DNA from: Maratus speciosus | Taxonomy: Eukaryota > Arthropoda > Arachnida > Araneae > Salticidae | NCBI GenBank assembly: GCA_963932465.1 | Contig: OZ010786.1 | Span: forward strand, 275,808,411-275,872,410 | DNA length: 64,000 nucleotides | Reading direction: 5' to 3' | Shown here: positions 45,535 to 56,086 of the stretch, piece after piece | Layout: the number at the start of each line of letters is the position of its first letter | Numbering within the stretch: the first letter of the stretch is position 1 | The notes under the pieces: model-generated | Seen by the model: the letters and a program-made list of their open reading frames with translations, nothing else | Databases searched by the model: none | Told to the model about the DNA's origin: nothing | Position numbers and translations under genes: made by a program

Positions 45535-47594
45535 TTGCTAAAAGAATACTAAGACTTTGTAAAAAACTATACAACGTAGGGTTGGGTATAACTGCATATA
45601 TTAGAAAAGTGTAATCGGGTATACCATGAAAGTTCAAAGAGATATGGAACCTAAATAATATCAAATATAGCTAGTCGTATAACTCTTTTTTTTTAATATT
45701 ATCCTAATCTGTTTATGATGAACTTAATTCGGTACTGACAATAAAAGCAGTCCATAATTAAACTTCATTTGGCATTTCATGAAACTAAATTCAGCGTACT
45801 AATAACCTTTATTTCTACAGTGTAGCTAAAACCAAACCTTTGTTCAAAGTTTAAATTTGGCATTGTGCTAAGAGCGCTTCGAATTGAGGTCTCAAAGTTG
45901 CAACGTCGCCTTGGTCAGTGCCCCGTTTTTTCCAGATAGGTGTTTAATTAACTTTTAAAGTCACTCGAGGCGTATTGAGAGATACAATTAATGCAAACTA
46001 TCGCGCATCCCACAGTATTTATGCGATTCATTCTAATTAAATTTTTCGAGGGCGATGCCCTTAAAAAACGGAGACCTAATTTTAATTCCAAAACAGACAA
46101 ACGGCACCAAGAATATTTAATTAAAAATTTCCTTTTATCATGTACGTGAAAATAAGCAAGTTTGCATTTTCTAATAAATTCGTTTATAAATTTTGGTGTC
46201 AGTTCATCATTTCATAAGTTTATAAATAGAATTACTCCATGGCGGAAAGGATTAAGTGGTCGCATGACTCTTAAAGCTTCAAAATTTAAGAAATTTTAAT
46301 TTTTTTAGATGTTAAACTCCTATTTTTTCTGAATATTTTGATATAATTGTTTCCTTGAAATTCCCATTAGAACAGAAGTTTTGGCTTTCAGAAACGCACG
46401 CTCAGTAGCTGAAGCGGCGTTTCCGAGACTTTAAAGTCATTATTTTCCAAATGGCGTTTTTTGGGCATAACGCGCAGGATACCCCAAAAACTTCTGAATA
46501 TTTTTTCATGAAATTTTCAAAACATATATTTCGTGTATAAACTGAACCTAAAATTCCCTTTTTATTGTTCAAAAAAATATTTTTTTAGGTGATTTTACTG
46601 TTGAAATTTTCAAAATTTTATATTAGCTAAATGCAACATTGCATTAAAAATATAAAAATGCTTTAAATACAAATTTATTTAAGTTCAGGGAAATTATTAC
46701 AATCTGAAATATAAGTAAGCACCAAAATTTTAATTCTAGTTGCAATATTTATTTTGTAATCCTGCGCGTAAACTGTTATGCCAATTTTTTGTTCGACAAA
46801 TGTCTAACAGTTTCGAGCCCCCTATAAATACTAATTCTGTATCTTCCAATTTTTAAAATACATGAAACGAAAGGACATACTTATATCTTTCACACCAATT
46901 AAAATTGTGTTTTAAAATCATATACATTTTAAGACATTAAATGTTGAAAATGGTCTTATTTTCATTTTTTCCCCTTTTTAGAGTCCCGAGACCCCTTAAA
47001 TTAGTATGTTTTTAATAATTTGAGGTTTATTGCTTTTATACTGTTACTGGACATTACATTACACATATATATCATTAAAAGCTGTTAACTAGGCATAGAG
47101 TTCGCCGCCCCTGTCCTTGTGTATGTCCAAAGTGACCGTACCTTTAAGGGTTAATATCTCGGTTAATTATCGATGATTTTTTTCGAAAATCATTATCAAT
47201 AATGCTTTTACTCTTCTGCAACGATAGGTATATTCAGCGATGCTCAATAATTTTTCTGAATGCCCGTAAATCGAAATTTGTGTATAACAGAAAAATGCTA
47301 ATTACTCAAAAACTATGCGACCTAGGGTAATCGCTATAGTTTTCCGGCAAGGTTTATATTAACGTCTACAACTTCTATTTTTTTCATAATTTTAGTTTCA
47401 GTAGATTCGGAATTAGATGGGGGGGGGGACATATTTTTGCGCTACATTTTCAACTATATCTTTGAAAATATAATACCTAAAATTAAAAGGAATGTATTTT
47501 TGAATTCAGCGTTACAAAAGCTTTTACAGGATACCCCACATTATACACAAAGAAAATATTTTTTTTCTTCAAGTACCATAATTAGCTCCTCTAC

Positions 47595-47889
47595 ATATTA
47601 TTCAGAATCCGGGGTGGAAACTATCTTATGTTACGAAATAAAACTGAATAACTTATCATTGACTAATAAGTTTTAATATTTACATCGTATTTACATATTA
47701 CTATTTACAAAATAACTCAGTTAATTTAAAATACGGCATAGCTCAAATGCCTTGTCGGCAACAACTTTGTAAACATTCTTCTCTCTTGTCAAGTCTAATT
47801 TACTCAGCTTGTCAGTTCTTTTGAAAGAAAAGAAAAAAAATAGTAAAGGAGAGAAAAAATGATGTAGTGTGTATTGTTCGAGCGTTACA
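47595..47889 (-). repeat. 3' LTR
   Basis: Ends GAGCGTTACA on the plus strand (TGTAACGCTC on its own strand), adjacent to the polypurine tract. Confidence 0.85.
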
Positions 47890-47900
47890 CTCTTCCCCTC
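47890..47900 (-). other. Polypurine tract
   Basis: GAGGGGAAGAG on the minus strand, immediately upstream of the 3' LTR; it fixes the element's orientation. Confidence 0.75.
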
Positions 47901-47908
47901 ACACTGCA

Positions 47909-48735
47909 TTACTGGTCCCTCAGGTGCAGTGTGCATTTCCTGGGTGGATTCTTTCGGGATGCTTTCTGGTGCCTAAAATCCTCTATGGTTCTCGTGTTTT
48001 GTGATCCTTTCGTAAATATTTGCTGGCTGGGCGTCTGACGTTTCCCGGGTCTGCCTCTAGGACGAATAAAGCCTTTAGAAGATCCACCATCATCTTGCAT
48101 GTAAGGACACAAAGCTGATATATGATAATTTCCTAAGGGAGAAAAGGGGTTTTCTTTAGTGGCAATGGTATAAGAAGTAAGAGATCTTTGTTTTCCATAG
48201 TACCCATTATCATGTCTGTAACTTCCAGACCTATAATCCAATTTGTAATTATCCTGATCATTAGTTCTAAGATCATTTTCATATCTCTTTTCGAATTTGA
48301 TAGACAAATCTGCAATTCGCCGTGCACTATACCTGTGTGATGGTTGGGAATTTCTTTGCTCCTGATAGCTACCTCCACCTGATCGTCGGCCATCATAATT
48401 ATAATTATTTCGAGCATGATAGTAGCCTCTATTTTTGTATCTAGGAGACAAATTTGGGTTATACTTTACTTTTGAAGTAAGTGAAACACTTTCTAAAGTT
48501 TCAGATGCATCATTAGGTTCAACCATATCCGATGAACCAAACCTTCACTTTCTGTCATATCTTGAGATATTAAAGAATCTTTAGTCTCAAAATTTTGAGG
48601 AATCTCTGATTCATCTTGGTAAGAATTCTCTGAACCAGGTTTCTCATAACTATTTTTATTGTAATTTCCATGGTTAAATGACTGTTTAACATATTTTTGG
48701 CCATATCTATTATTGCTTCTGTTAACAATTGGATT
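47909..48735 (-). pseudogene. Low-complexity Asn/Arg/Tyr/Ser-rich ORF of the LTR element
   Basis: A 205-codon frame (48526-47909) is extended upstream, across a one-base frameshift at about 48540, by ~65 more codons (VNRSNNRYGQKYVKQSFNHG through to SQDMTESEG). The product would be a hydrophilic, repeat-poor protein rich in Asn, Arg, Tyr, Ser and Gly, with RRSGGGSYQEQR and RPRGRPGKR patches suggestive of RNA or nucleic-acid binding. It has no CCHC zinc knuckle, protease or polymerase motif. A stop codon precedes the open stretch and the first in-frame Met is late, so the start is unknown. It could be a Gag tail or a captured host segment; I do not recognise it. Confidence 0.5.
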
Positions 48736-48739
48736 TCAT

Positions 48740-50487
48740 TTGAACGGAATCTAAGTTTTTAGGATGTTTTAAGTATCATATTGTATGAATTTTATTTTTA
48801 TTGTTTAATCTTCAATTGGCTTAACTAATTTGTTACAAAAATTTAACATTAAATGTAGAACTAATTGAATGAAATAACTTAATATCTGTCCCTTCTCAGG
48901 CTTAAACAATGTAGGAAATAAATTTTGTTTTTTTAATTTGTTCTTCAAATTATGTTTTTGTTTAATATGTCAAGTTTTTTAATGACTACAGCATTCAGAC
49001 GAACGCATTTCAAAATTAATACAGAGTATCATCATCAGGCTTTGATGTATGCGGTATTGCATCACAATGTAGGATGCAGTTTACCAATGTGTAATTCAAA
49101 ATGTTTCACCACTGTAGTAATGCAGGTTGCTGTAGTTTGGACAAAAACTTCCAATCTGAACGTAAAAAATGTATAATCAAAAGATAAAAAATTAACTTCA
49201 CTTAAATTTAGATACCCTATTTCCCACGCAGGAAAGCTATGAATGTAAATGTAAATTCTGTTGAATCCTTACTGCTAATATTTAGCTGTGATACAGTAAA
49301 AAATAAAAAAATAAACTTGAATTTTTAAACCTTATTCTCTCCCAAAGGGTGATGTGAACACATCGGAAAATTATTACCTAAGTTTAACTTGGGGTATAAA
49401 TAGTTCTCATCGCGAAAAAAAAAAAATACATTTTAAAATTTAAGTTATGTAATTCCCCACTAATTTCGCTACCTGCGTAAAAATAGCTATCCATTAGAAA
49501 CTTTTTACTAAAATATAAACTTGACCAAAGCAAAAACGTATTCTGAAAATATCCTTTTTATTTCCACTATGACGCCATATTCACCTTTTTAATTTTTGAA
49601 AAAAAAAAAAAAAACTATTTCAATTAAAATTTTTCACGCGGGAATCTTTCTACTAAAACCAAATAAATTATTATTACGACTTTTGAAATTTTTGCAACAA
49701 TGAAGAAAAAATGTTACATTTTCTGTTAAAAATGTCAGTTGATTCTCAATGAAAAAAGTGAAATTTGGAATTATTAAGAAAAATATTTGAATAATATACA
49801 AAAAAAAAATTGGCCTTGTTTCTCTCTGGGTTATAATTCACCCATATGCAAAAGTATTTTGCCATTCGTTTTGACCCTGACGTCAGGCAAACGTTTTTAA
49901 ACTTTAAATTTATAATATAATTAGAATTAGTAAAGAATAAAAAATGAGTGGCATCAGGGACAAAAAGGTGGGAAGAAAAAATGAAAAAGTTATCATCTCC
50001 ATAAGCTTTTCTATGTTAAATTAACATTGAGAAGTGACACTGGAAATAAATAAGTATTGCGCTGCCGCGCAATACTTAAATTAAATAATGCCAAGCACTC
50101 ATTTATAATAATAACTTCATAATAAAATAGCTCAGTGTAACTATATAAATGTATAAAATAAAGCAAACGATTTTTATTTTTCAAAAATAATTATTAGAAT
50201 TATTTCTCTTATGAATATCTTCATTTAATTCAGATACTAAAATACTTGAAGCTGCAGACGACTTTTCGTATTTCAATTCTAGGAAAATAACATTCAGGCT
50301 GAATAGAACAATTCCAAAATATTTCGATTCTGGACGAATCAAATACAATTTTCAAAAATCATCAGATTCCGGATGAATCAAAAGTACTTTTGTATAAATT
50401 TTTGTACTTTAGTATCTAAACTTTCTTATTAAAACAGTTTAACTCAATTTAAAATAATACCTGTCTTCATATCTTGCTTCTATTCGT
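48740..50487 (-). other. LTR element interior without recognised coding
   Basis: AT-rich, with A-runs at 49411 and 49600; no RT, integrase or protease motif in any frame. A 74-codon plus-strand frame at 48952-49176 has no recognisable domain. Confidence 0.5.
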
Positions 50488-50506
50488 GCCAGACGTTGGG
50501 GAGCCA
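50488..50506 (-). other. Putative primer-binding site
   Basis: TGGCTCCCCAACGTCTGGC on the minus strand, 10 nt from the 5' LTR edge. Begins TGG as expected for pairing with a tRNA 3' CCA. The tRNA was not identified. Confidence 0.5.
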
Positions 50507-50516
50507 CTTCTATAAC

Positions 50517-50810
50517 ATATTATTCAGAATCCGGTGTGGAAACTATCTTATGTTACGAAATAAAACTGGATAACTTATCATTGACTAATAAGTTTTAATA
50601 TTTACATCGTATTTACATATTACTATTTAGAAAATAACTCAGATAATTTAAAATACGGCATAGCTCAAATGCCTTGTCGGCAACAACTTTGTAAACATTC
50701 TTCTCTCTCGTCAAGTCTAATTTACTCAGCTTGTCAGTTCTTTTGAAAGAAAAGAAAAAAAAAGGAAAGGAGAGAAAAAATGATGGAGTGTGTATTGTTC
50801 GAGCGTTACA
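50517..50810 (-). repeat. 5' LTR
   Basis: Near-identical to 47595-47889 (for example CGGTGTGG here versus CGGGGTGG there). Confidence 0.85.
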
Positions 50811-51408
50811 ACAATGCTTTTATTCTTCTGCAACGATAGGTATATTCAGCGATGCTCAACAATTTTTCTGAATGCCCGTAAATCGAAATTTGTGTATAAC
50901 AGAAAAATGCTAATTACTCAAAAACTATGCGACCTAGGGTAATCGCTATAATTTTCCGGCAAAGTTTATATTAACGTCTACAACCTCTATTTTTTTCATA
51001 ATTTTAGTTTCAGTAGATTCGGAATTAGATGGGGGGTGGGGAACATATTTTTGCGCTACATTTTCAACTATATCTTTGAAAATATAATACCTAAAATTAA
51101 AAGGAATGTATTTTTGAGTTCAGCGTTACAAAAGCTTTTACAGGATACCCCACATTATATACAAAGAAAAGATTTTTTTTCTTCAAGTAGCATAATTAGC
51201 CCTTCTACTTTTTTGCTAAATATATTTATGAATGTTTATTAATCTGAAAGTATGTGGGTCAATGGTCTTTATTACTTCCCCGAATTTGAACTTTCCGCGT
51301 TCCATAGTTTACGAGTAAAATGGCTGTGACAGACAGACAGACGGACGGACAGACACAGGAGTGATCTTATAATGGTTCCGTTTTTACTTTTTAAGTACGG
51401 AACCCTAA

Positions 51409-51629
51409 AAACTAAAGTCTTCACTTGGTTTCGGTTCTAAGAAACGTCATATTACGCCACAGACATTACTAACTTCAATATGGAAAGGAGCTTTCTCACA
51501 AGAAAGGTCTCCTTATTGGGCATACTCAGAATATTTTGAAAAAAAAAAAAAAAAAAAAAACTAATTAAACTACTTATGTATGTAATAAAGAATCAGTCAA
51601 ATTTAGCGGCGGAATTACAATAGAAAGAA

Positions 51630-51668
<39 letters not shown>

Positions 51669-51895
51669 TTTCGAGTATTTGGCATGGAAAGACGAGAGCG
51701 TCAAGCGATTTGGCGAGCAGCACTTTTCCTCGCCAAAAGCAAGTGATTTTAATGCATATGAAAATTGCTTGTTAACTGATTTTCAGAATGCATGTAAATA
51801 GTATTTAAAGAATTTAAACCATAGAATTAATAATAAAGAGGAACTGACATATCCTTAAAATAGTGAAGCTTCAACTGTAATCGCTTTCGCAGGTG
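51409..51895. other. Unassigned; two long A-runs
   Basis: A-runs at 51539-51560 and 51633-51665. TTTGGCGAGCAGC and CCTCGCCAAAAGC around 51708-51742 form a small inverted TTGGCG pair. Confidence 0.45.
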
Positions 51896-51897
51896 TT

Positions 51898-52238
51898 GAT
51901 TACCGCTGGTGGAATCTTTCACCAGTAAATTTATATAGAAATTTTCTCCTTATTTAAACGCCTTATTAATGTAAAATTTCAGTCAGAAATAATGGCTGAA
52001 ACAGATTTTCCTTTTCACTGGTGGAAAATTACTTTGGCGATAGTCAGGCTCTGCGCTTCCGCCTTATTTTGACAACCAGTGAAACAAACTGACAATTTTA
52101 CCGGGTAAACTGACACCAGTAAAAATAAATAGAAATTTTTACCACTTTGTGAGAAAGTATTTCTATAAATAAGATGCTTAAATAAGACTAAATATTCTAT
52201 TAAATTTTACTGGTGGGATGTTTGCACCGGTGGTAATC
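51898..52238. mobile_element. MITE with ~36-bp TIR, 341 bp
   Basis: Left GATTACCGCTGGTGGAATC then TTTCACCAGTAAATTT; right, complemented, GATTACCACCGGTGCAAAC then ATCCCACCAGTAAAATTT. The interior carries further CACTGGTGG/ACCAGTGAAAC words. No clear flanking duplication. Confidence 0.7.
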
Positions 52239-52850
52239 AAAAGCTGTAGATCCGATTTTTAAAAAGCAGATTTTTAAATTTATTGTGACAACCTCCTCAG
52301 TTACTTCACTCACAACTAGTAGACAGTGCGCTATATGAGTTTAATGCATATATATTTTGTATTACATATTTATGTTGCGTGTTGCTGCAGTTATTTAATT
52401 TTATCACAGTTAAAATGATTTCATATATAGAAAATATTTTCATATTGAAAAATATATCTTCATATATTTAAGCGTATTCCAAAATAAAGGCCAGATGAAG
52501 AATGCTGTAGTTATACATTTTTCAATATCGGAGAAGTTTTTGTTTCCATAGCAACAAAATTGAATCGACAGTGCTCAATTGGGCTTAATTTTGAGATTGA
52601 AACTATTTTAATTAATTTAAATTTTGTTTTAATTCATAAAATTTCATATTATCTTTCATAAAAATGTATATATGACAAAACTATAGTTAAATCAAACTAA
52701 AGTTGACAAAGCTAAAGTTATTCAAATTAAATTTATTTAAACAAGTTCAACAAAAAACATTTTTACCTTAAGGAGTATTTGACATAAAAAAGTATTTTTT
52801 GAAATCTTATTCCATCGCCAACTGGTGATAAATTGCCAAATAACAAAATT
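52239..52850. other. Unassigned AT-rich sequence
   Basis: Nothing recognisable. Confidence 0.35.
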
Positions 52851-52852
52851 TT

Positions 52853-52854
<2 letters not shown>

Positions 52855-52899
<45 letters not shown>
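52855..52899 (+). repeat. T-run of 45
   Basis: Uninterrupted T; on the minus strand this is a poly(A) lying downstream of the coding-like segment 53260-52983. Confidence 0.95.
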
Positions 52900-52901
<2 letters not shown>

Positions 52902-52982
52902 GGACACTTTATCGAGTTTCCGCCGAAATTTTTTTCTATAAACATATAAAAATGTTCTTCTCATGAGGTTGGATAATTTTTT

Positions 52983-53260
52983 TCAGATTTTTCGGAGTAT
53001 GCCCGTATGGAGTCCTTCCTTGTCAGTACATACTTCATTGAATTCATCTTTTTTATCATTACTTTGTGTAAGTTTAATATTTGATGTCTCGTCAAATTTT
53101 TCTAAGTCATTGCCGCAACCATCAAATCTTGAAAACTTTTTCATTTCTTCTGGAGATAAAGCATTTACTTTCGGTATTAAATCCACATTTAAATCATCAT
53201 TTCACATGTCTTTTGTAAATTTGCATTTATCGAAACACTATTATTGTTGTTGTTGATACT
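52983..53260 (-). pseudogene. Degraded coding-like segment, unidentified
   Basis: The minus-strand frame 53186-52983 gives a hydrophilic peptide (ALSPEEMKKFSRFDGCGND, then LEKFDETSN and NDKKDEFNEV) that looks more like protein than chance. Upstream, in another frame, INSINNNNNSVSINANLQ leads into it across a one-base shift at about 53200. It ends at a stop, then ~80 nt, then a 45-nt poly(A) on the same strand, as in a processed pseudogene or LINE-mobilised transcript. No family recognised. Confidence 0.35.
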
Positions 53261-53279
53261 ATTTATTTCTTTTTTCTTT

Positions 53280-53820
53280 AAAGGTGAAGCACTATTTACT
53301 CAATGACTTGCTGTCGTTGAACGTCGATGAAGCTTACGTGCTTTTGTCCTCAGAACAAAATTCATGTCTCAGTTAGAGTGAATATCTTATATGGTACATC
53401 TCAAGAGTGTAGTAATATTCCCCTTGGAAAATATTTCAAAACTGTTAGCTTGCATCATCTATGGAGGTACGAGTATACTCTCTCAAAAAGAATATGCCTT
53501 GTGAATGAGCTAAAAGAGATCACTATGTGAAATTTGTAATTGATCATATGCAGTTTATCCTAAGAATGTTAGCTGATGGTTGTTGGATTTCACTATTGCA
53601 GATCAACCTTGTCATAAGGTATTTAACTGAATGTTGAGATAAAAGGCAATCATTACCAACTAATGATAGGGTGCTTGGTAAGATGCTTTTCGATCTTGCA
53701 AATATAAAAAAGAACACTCATTTGAAGCCAAAAGCTGATAACCATGTAGCTCAGAAAGAACTAAATTTGCAAAACCAAATAATCAACTTGATGAACCGAC
53801 GTTGCACTAGCATCTGTTGA
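53280..53820 (+). pseudogene. Degraded coding-like segment, plus strand, unidentified
   Basis: Broken frames with protein-like composition: LLNDLLSLNVDEAYVLL near 53295, VNILYGTSQECSNIPLGKYF near 53380, and from about 53640 DKRQSLPTNDRVLGKMLFDL followed by ANIKKNTHLKPKADNHVAQ, ending at a stop at 53819. Frames change at least twice. The family is not recognised; an old transposon ORF is possible. Confidence 0.3.
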
Positions 53821-54009
53821 AGCTAGAACTAAATCAAGGAATGCCTGAAAATGTAACAAATTATGGAAAAGCTTGTGTTTTCAACACTTTTATGCAGAAA
53901 AACACTATCAGGGTTAATTATAAGACTAAATTCCTGCTTTCGTTAGCTTTTGAAGAAATCTCATGTTGTTTTCCCTGCTTAATTTCTCTTAAGAGTTCTT
54001 CTTAGAGAT

Positions 54010-54905
54010 CTACACTGCACGGGCCGAGCTCAGGCCGATTTTCATTCACGGCACTCGGGCCGGGCCCGGGCCATACTTTTTTCTGAAGGCTCGGGCCGAG
54101 CCGACCCCAACTTAATTTTTCTGTACAGAGCCGGGCCTGGTTTCATTCCTAGTCTTCACGGCCCAAAATTTTCAGTCCTAGTTTTGAGCCAGCCCGTATG
54201 AAAATTATTGTCTCAGCGTGGCCTGGTCCATTTAAAGGTCAGTTAAAATAGGCCCGGTCCAAGAATTTTTGCAAAAAATGCATACATTTTTGAATCGCCG
54301 TTATTCTACACTTCAACATTAAAATTTATTATTTTTAAAGAATACTACGCATATTAAAATATAGTAAAATGTGTGAAAAGGAACCTGCCTATGACGGAAC
54401 CCTGTTTTAAACTGAAAAACGTGTTGATCCATGCAAAATTAATATACTAATAAGTAAGAAAAGAATATATAATGCATTTACACTTGCTAAGAAGGGAACT
54501 TGTCTGTAACGCATTTTTTTTCTTTTCTATGCAATTCCGTCTTGGAAGATTTTACTGTATAGCATTTTTCAGATTTTTAACATGGATCAGATTCTATACA
54601 TGGAACACGGATTAACAATATTAATGATAACTGAAACATTTACATACAAGAAATAGAGATTCATTAAAAAAATAAATATCGCAGCCTGTGGCACTTCTAT
54701 AAAAATGAAGATTATAAACATGACAAAAAGTTATGATAAATATTTTTGGTCAGAACTCCTCGTACCAGACAAATTTTTAACCAATCCGACGTAAAAATCA
54801 ATGTTTTGTAGAAATTCACTCGGGCCAAGATTTTAACATTTTTCTGGGCCGAGCCAATATTATTTTTTCTGCCCGAGCCAGGCCCGGGTCGAACTTTTAA
54901 TTTTT
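54010..54905. mobile_element. Possible hAT-like element with GGGCC-rich ends
   Basis: CACTGCACGGGCCGAGCTC opens a 250-bp tract crowded with CGGGCC/GGCCCG words (GGGCCGGGCCCGGGCC at about 54057). A second cluster in the same style lies at 54828-54895 (CGGGCCAAG, GGGCCGAGCC, GCCCGAGCCAGGCCCGGG). Clustered subterminal repeats at both ends of a ~0.9-kb AT-rich block recall hAT elements, but no clean TIR pair or 8-bp duplication was found. Confidence 0.35.
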
Positions 54906-55828
54906 GTATCGACTCCAATTTTTAATAACAAAAAATGTCCGTCCCCCTTCCTAAAATTTAAAAAGATTGTTTGAAAAACAACTAATTGTAAAAGAAAAAC
55001 ATCCGCAATAATACAGTGAAACTTCCTTTTAACGAAGTCTCATCGTTACTCTTAAATACTTCGTTATGAAGAAAATTCGTTAAATGGAAATCAATTTAAA
55101 TTCATGATATTTGTGTAATAAAGTGCACATGCATAAAATAAAAAATACGCATCAAATGAAATATTGGAATTGCGGATTGCAGCGGCAAGGGATTTTGGAT
55201 GCAGCGGGTAATTGTATTTTATTAAATAAAAAGCTCTTTTAATGCTTGCTTCATACACTCAGTCCATTTCTTAAATTAATATTCATCTTCAAATGGCGTT
55301 TGACTTTTTGTATTTACATACAGATTTTCGTCTTTTTTTTTTTTCTAAATAGTGCAAAGTAGCGTGTTTTTAGAGACAGAAAGATGACCAATAAGAGTGA
55401 CCACTACTACATCTTGGTGGCTTTTAAGCTTTAGTGCAATCCCAAGTGGCGAAAGTATATTATTTTTAGAGACAGCGGGGCCTGAACGGTGGTTGGCAGT
55501 CGTAGCTCGTATGGCCAGAGATCCCTAATCAGGCTCACAATCAATTGATGCAAGCGAGCTTGCCCTGTTATTAACTCCATTCGATTACTCTTATATACTT
55601 TTAACCACACTGTTTCCAGAATCTATTTATGACGCCGACTTTAGCTATTAACAGGTTAATAGCCCCCTGGTAGAAGAAAGTTTTGTAATGGCCACAGCAT
55701 ACTATTTTAGGCATTAGTATAAAAATATGTTTTAATTATTCACTATTTTTAGTCAGTTTTTATATTTGTTCTTTATTCAGTCTAATATTTTCAGTTTTCA
55801 GTTTATTATTTCCCCCCTAATATCTCAT
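54906..55828. other. Unassigned; GC-richer patch at 55380-55570
   Basis: Around 55380-55570 is a GC-richer stretch (CTTGGTGGCTTTTAAGC, GGGGCCTGAACGGTGG) of unknown nature. No coding recognised. Confidence 0.35.
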
Positions 55829-55832
55829 TTAA

Positions 55833-56082
55833 CCCTTTTAATGCGGGAGTCGACAGAAGTCGACATAAGGGTCCGAGTGCAAGAGTCGACTAATATCGAC
55901 ATCTAGGAGTTGGGTGCTGTAGACTACAGTAAGAATCGACAAAAGTCGCCTAGGCGTCCACGGCGTGTATTGTGCTCATTGTATTCTTTTTTTTTTTTTT
56001 TTTTATTTAATGAATCGCTTTTTTGGTCAAAATATTCCGCACAGGGCATTAAACCCCCTGAAAAAATTCCGCACTGAAAGGG
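55833..56082 (+). mobile_element. piggyBac-type MITE, 250 bp, TTAA duplications
   Basis: TTAA at 55829-55832 and 56083-56086. Left end CCCTTTTAATGCGGG; right end CCGCACTGAAAGGG, inverted. GTCGACA-type words repeat within the left 130 bp (AGTCGACAGAAGTCGACA, GAGTCGACTAATATCGACA, AATCGACAAAAGTCG). A T-run lies mid-element. Non-coding. Confidence 0.85.
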
Positions 56083-56086
56083 TTAA

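Larger units (their letters stand above)
47595..50810 (-). mobile_element. Pol-less LTR retrotransposon, minus strand
   Basis: Direct repeats of ~295 bp at 47595-47889 and 50517-50810 differ at few positions. Read on the minus strand they begin TGTAACGCTCGAACAATAC. Directly before the 3' LTR is a polypurine tract (GAGGGGAAGAG, complement of 47890-47900). About 11 nt after the 5' LTR is TGGCTCCCCAACGTCTGGC (50506-50488), a plausible primer-binding site starting TGG. The internal 2.6 kb has no protease, RT or integrase, only the ORF at 47909-48735. The LTR 3' edge (AATATGT) does not show the usual CA and no flanking duplication was found. Confidence 0.8.
45414..51408 (+). mobile_element. Family A element A4, interrupted by an LTR retrotransposon
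   Basis: 5' part 45414-47594 with a long (TA)n run at 45488-45531; 3' part 50811-51408 ending AAGTACGGAACCCTAA. The two parts overlap: the 3' part restarts at the position equal to about 47202, so ~390 bp of the family are present on both sides of the LTR element. Confidence 0.7.
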
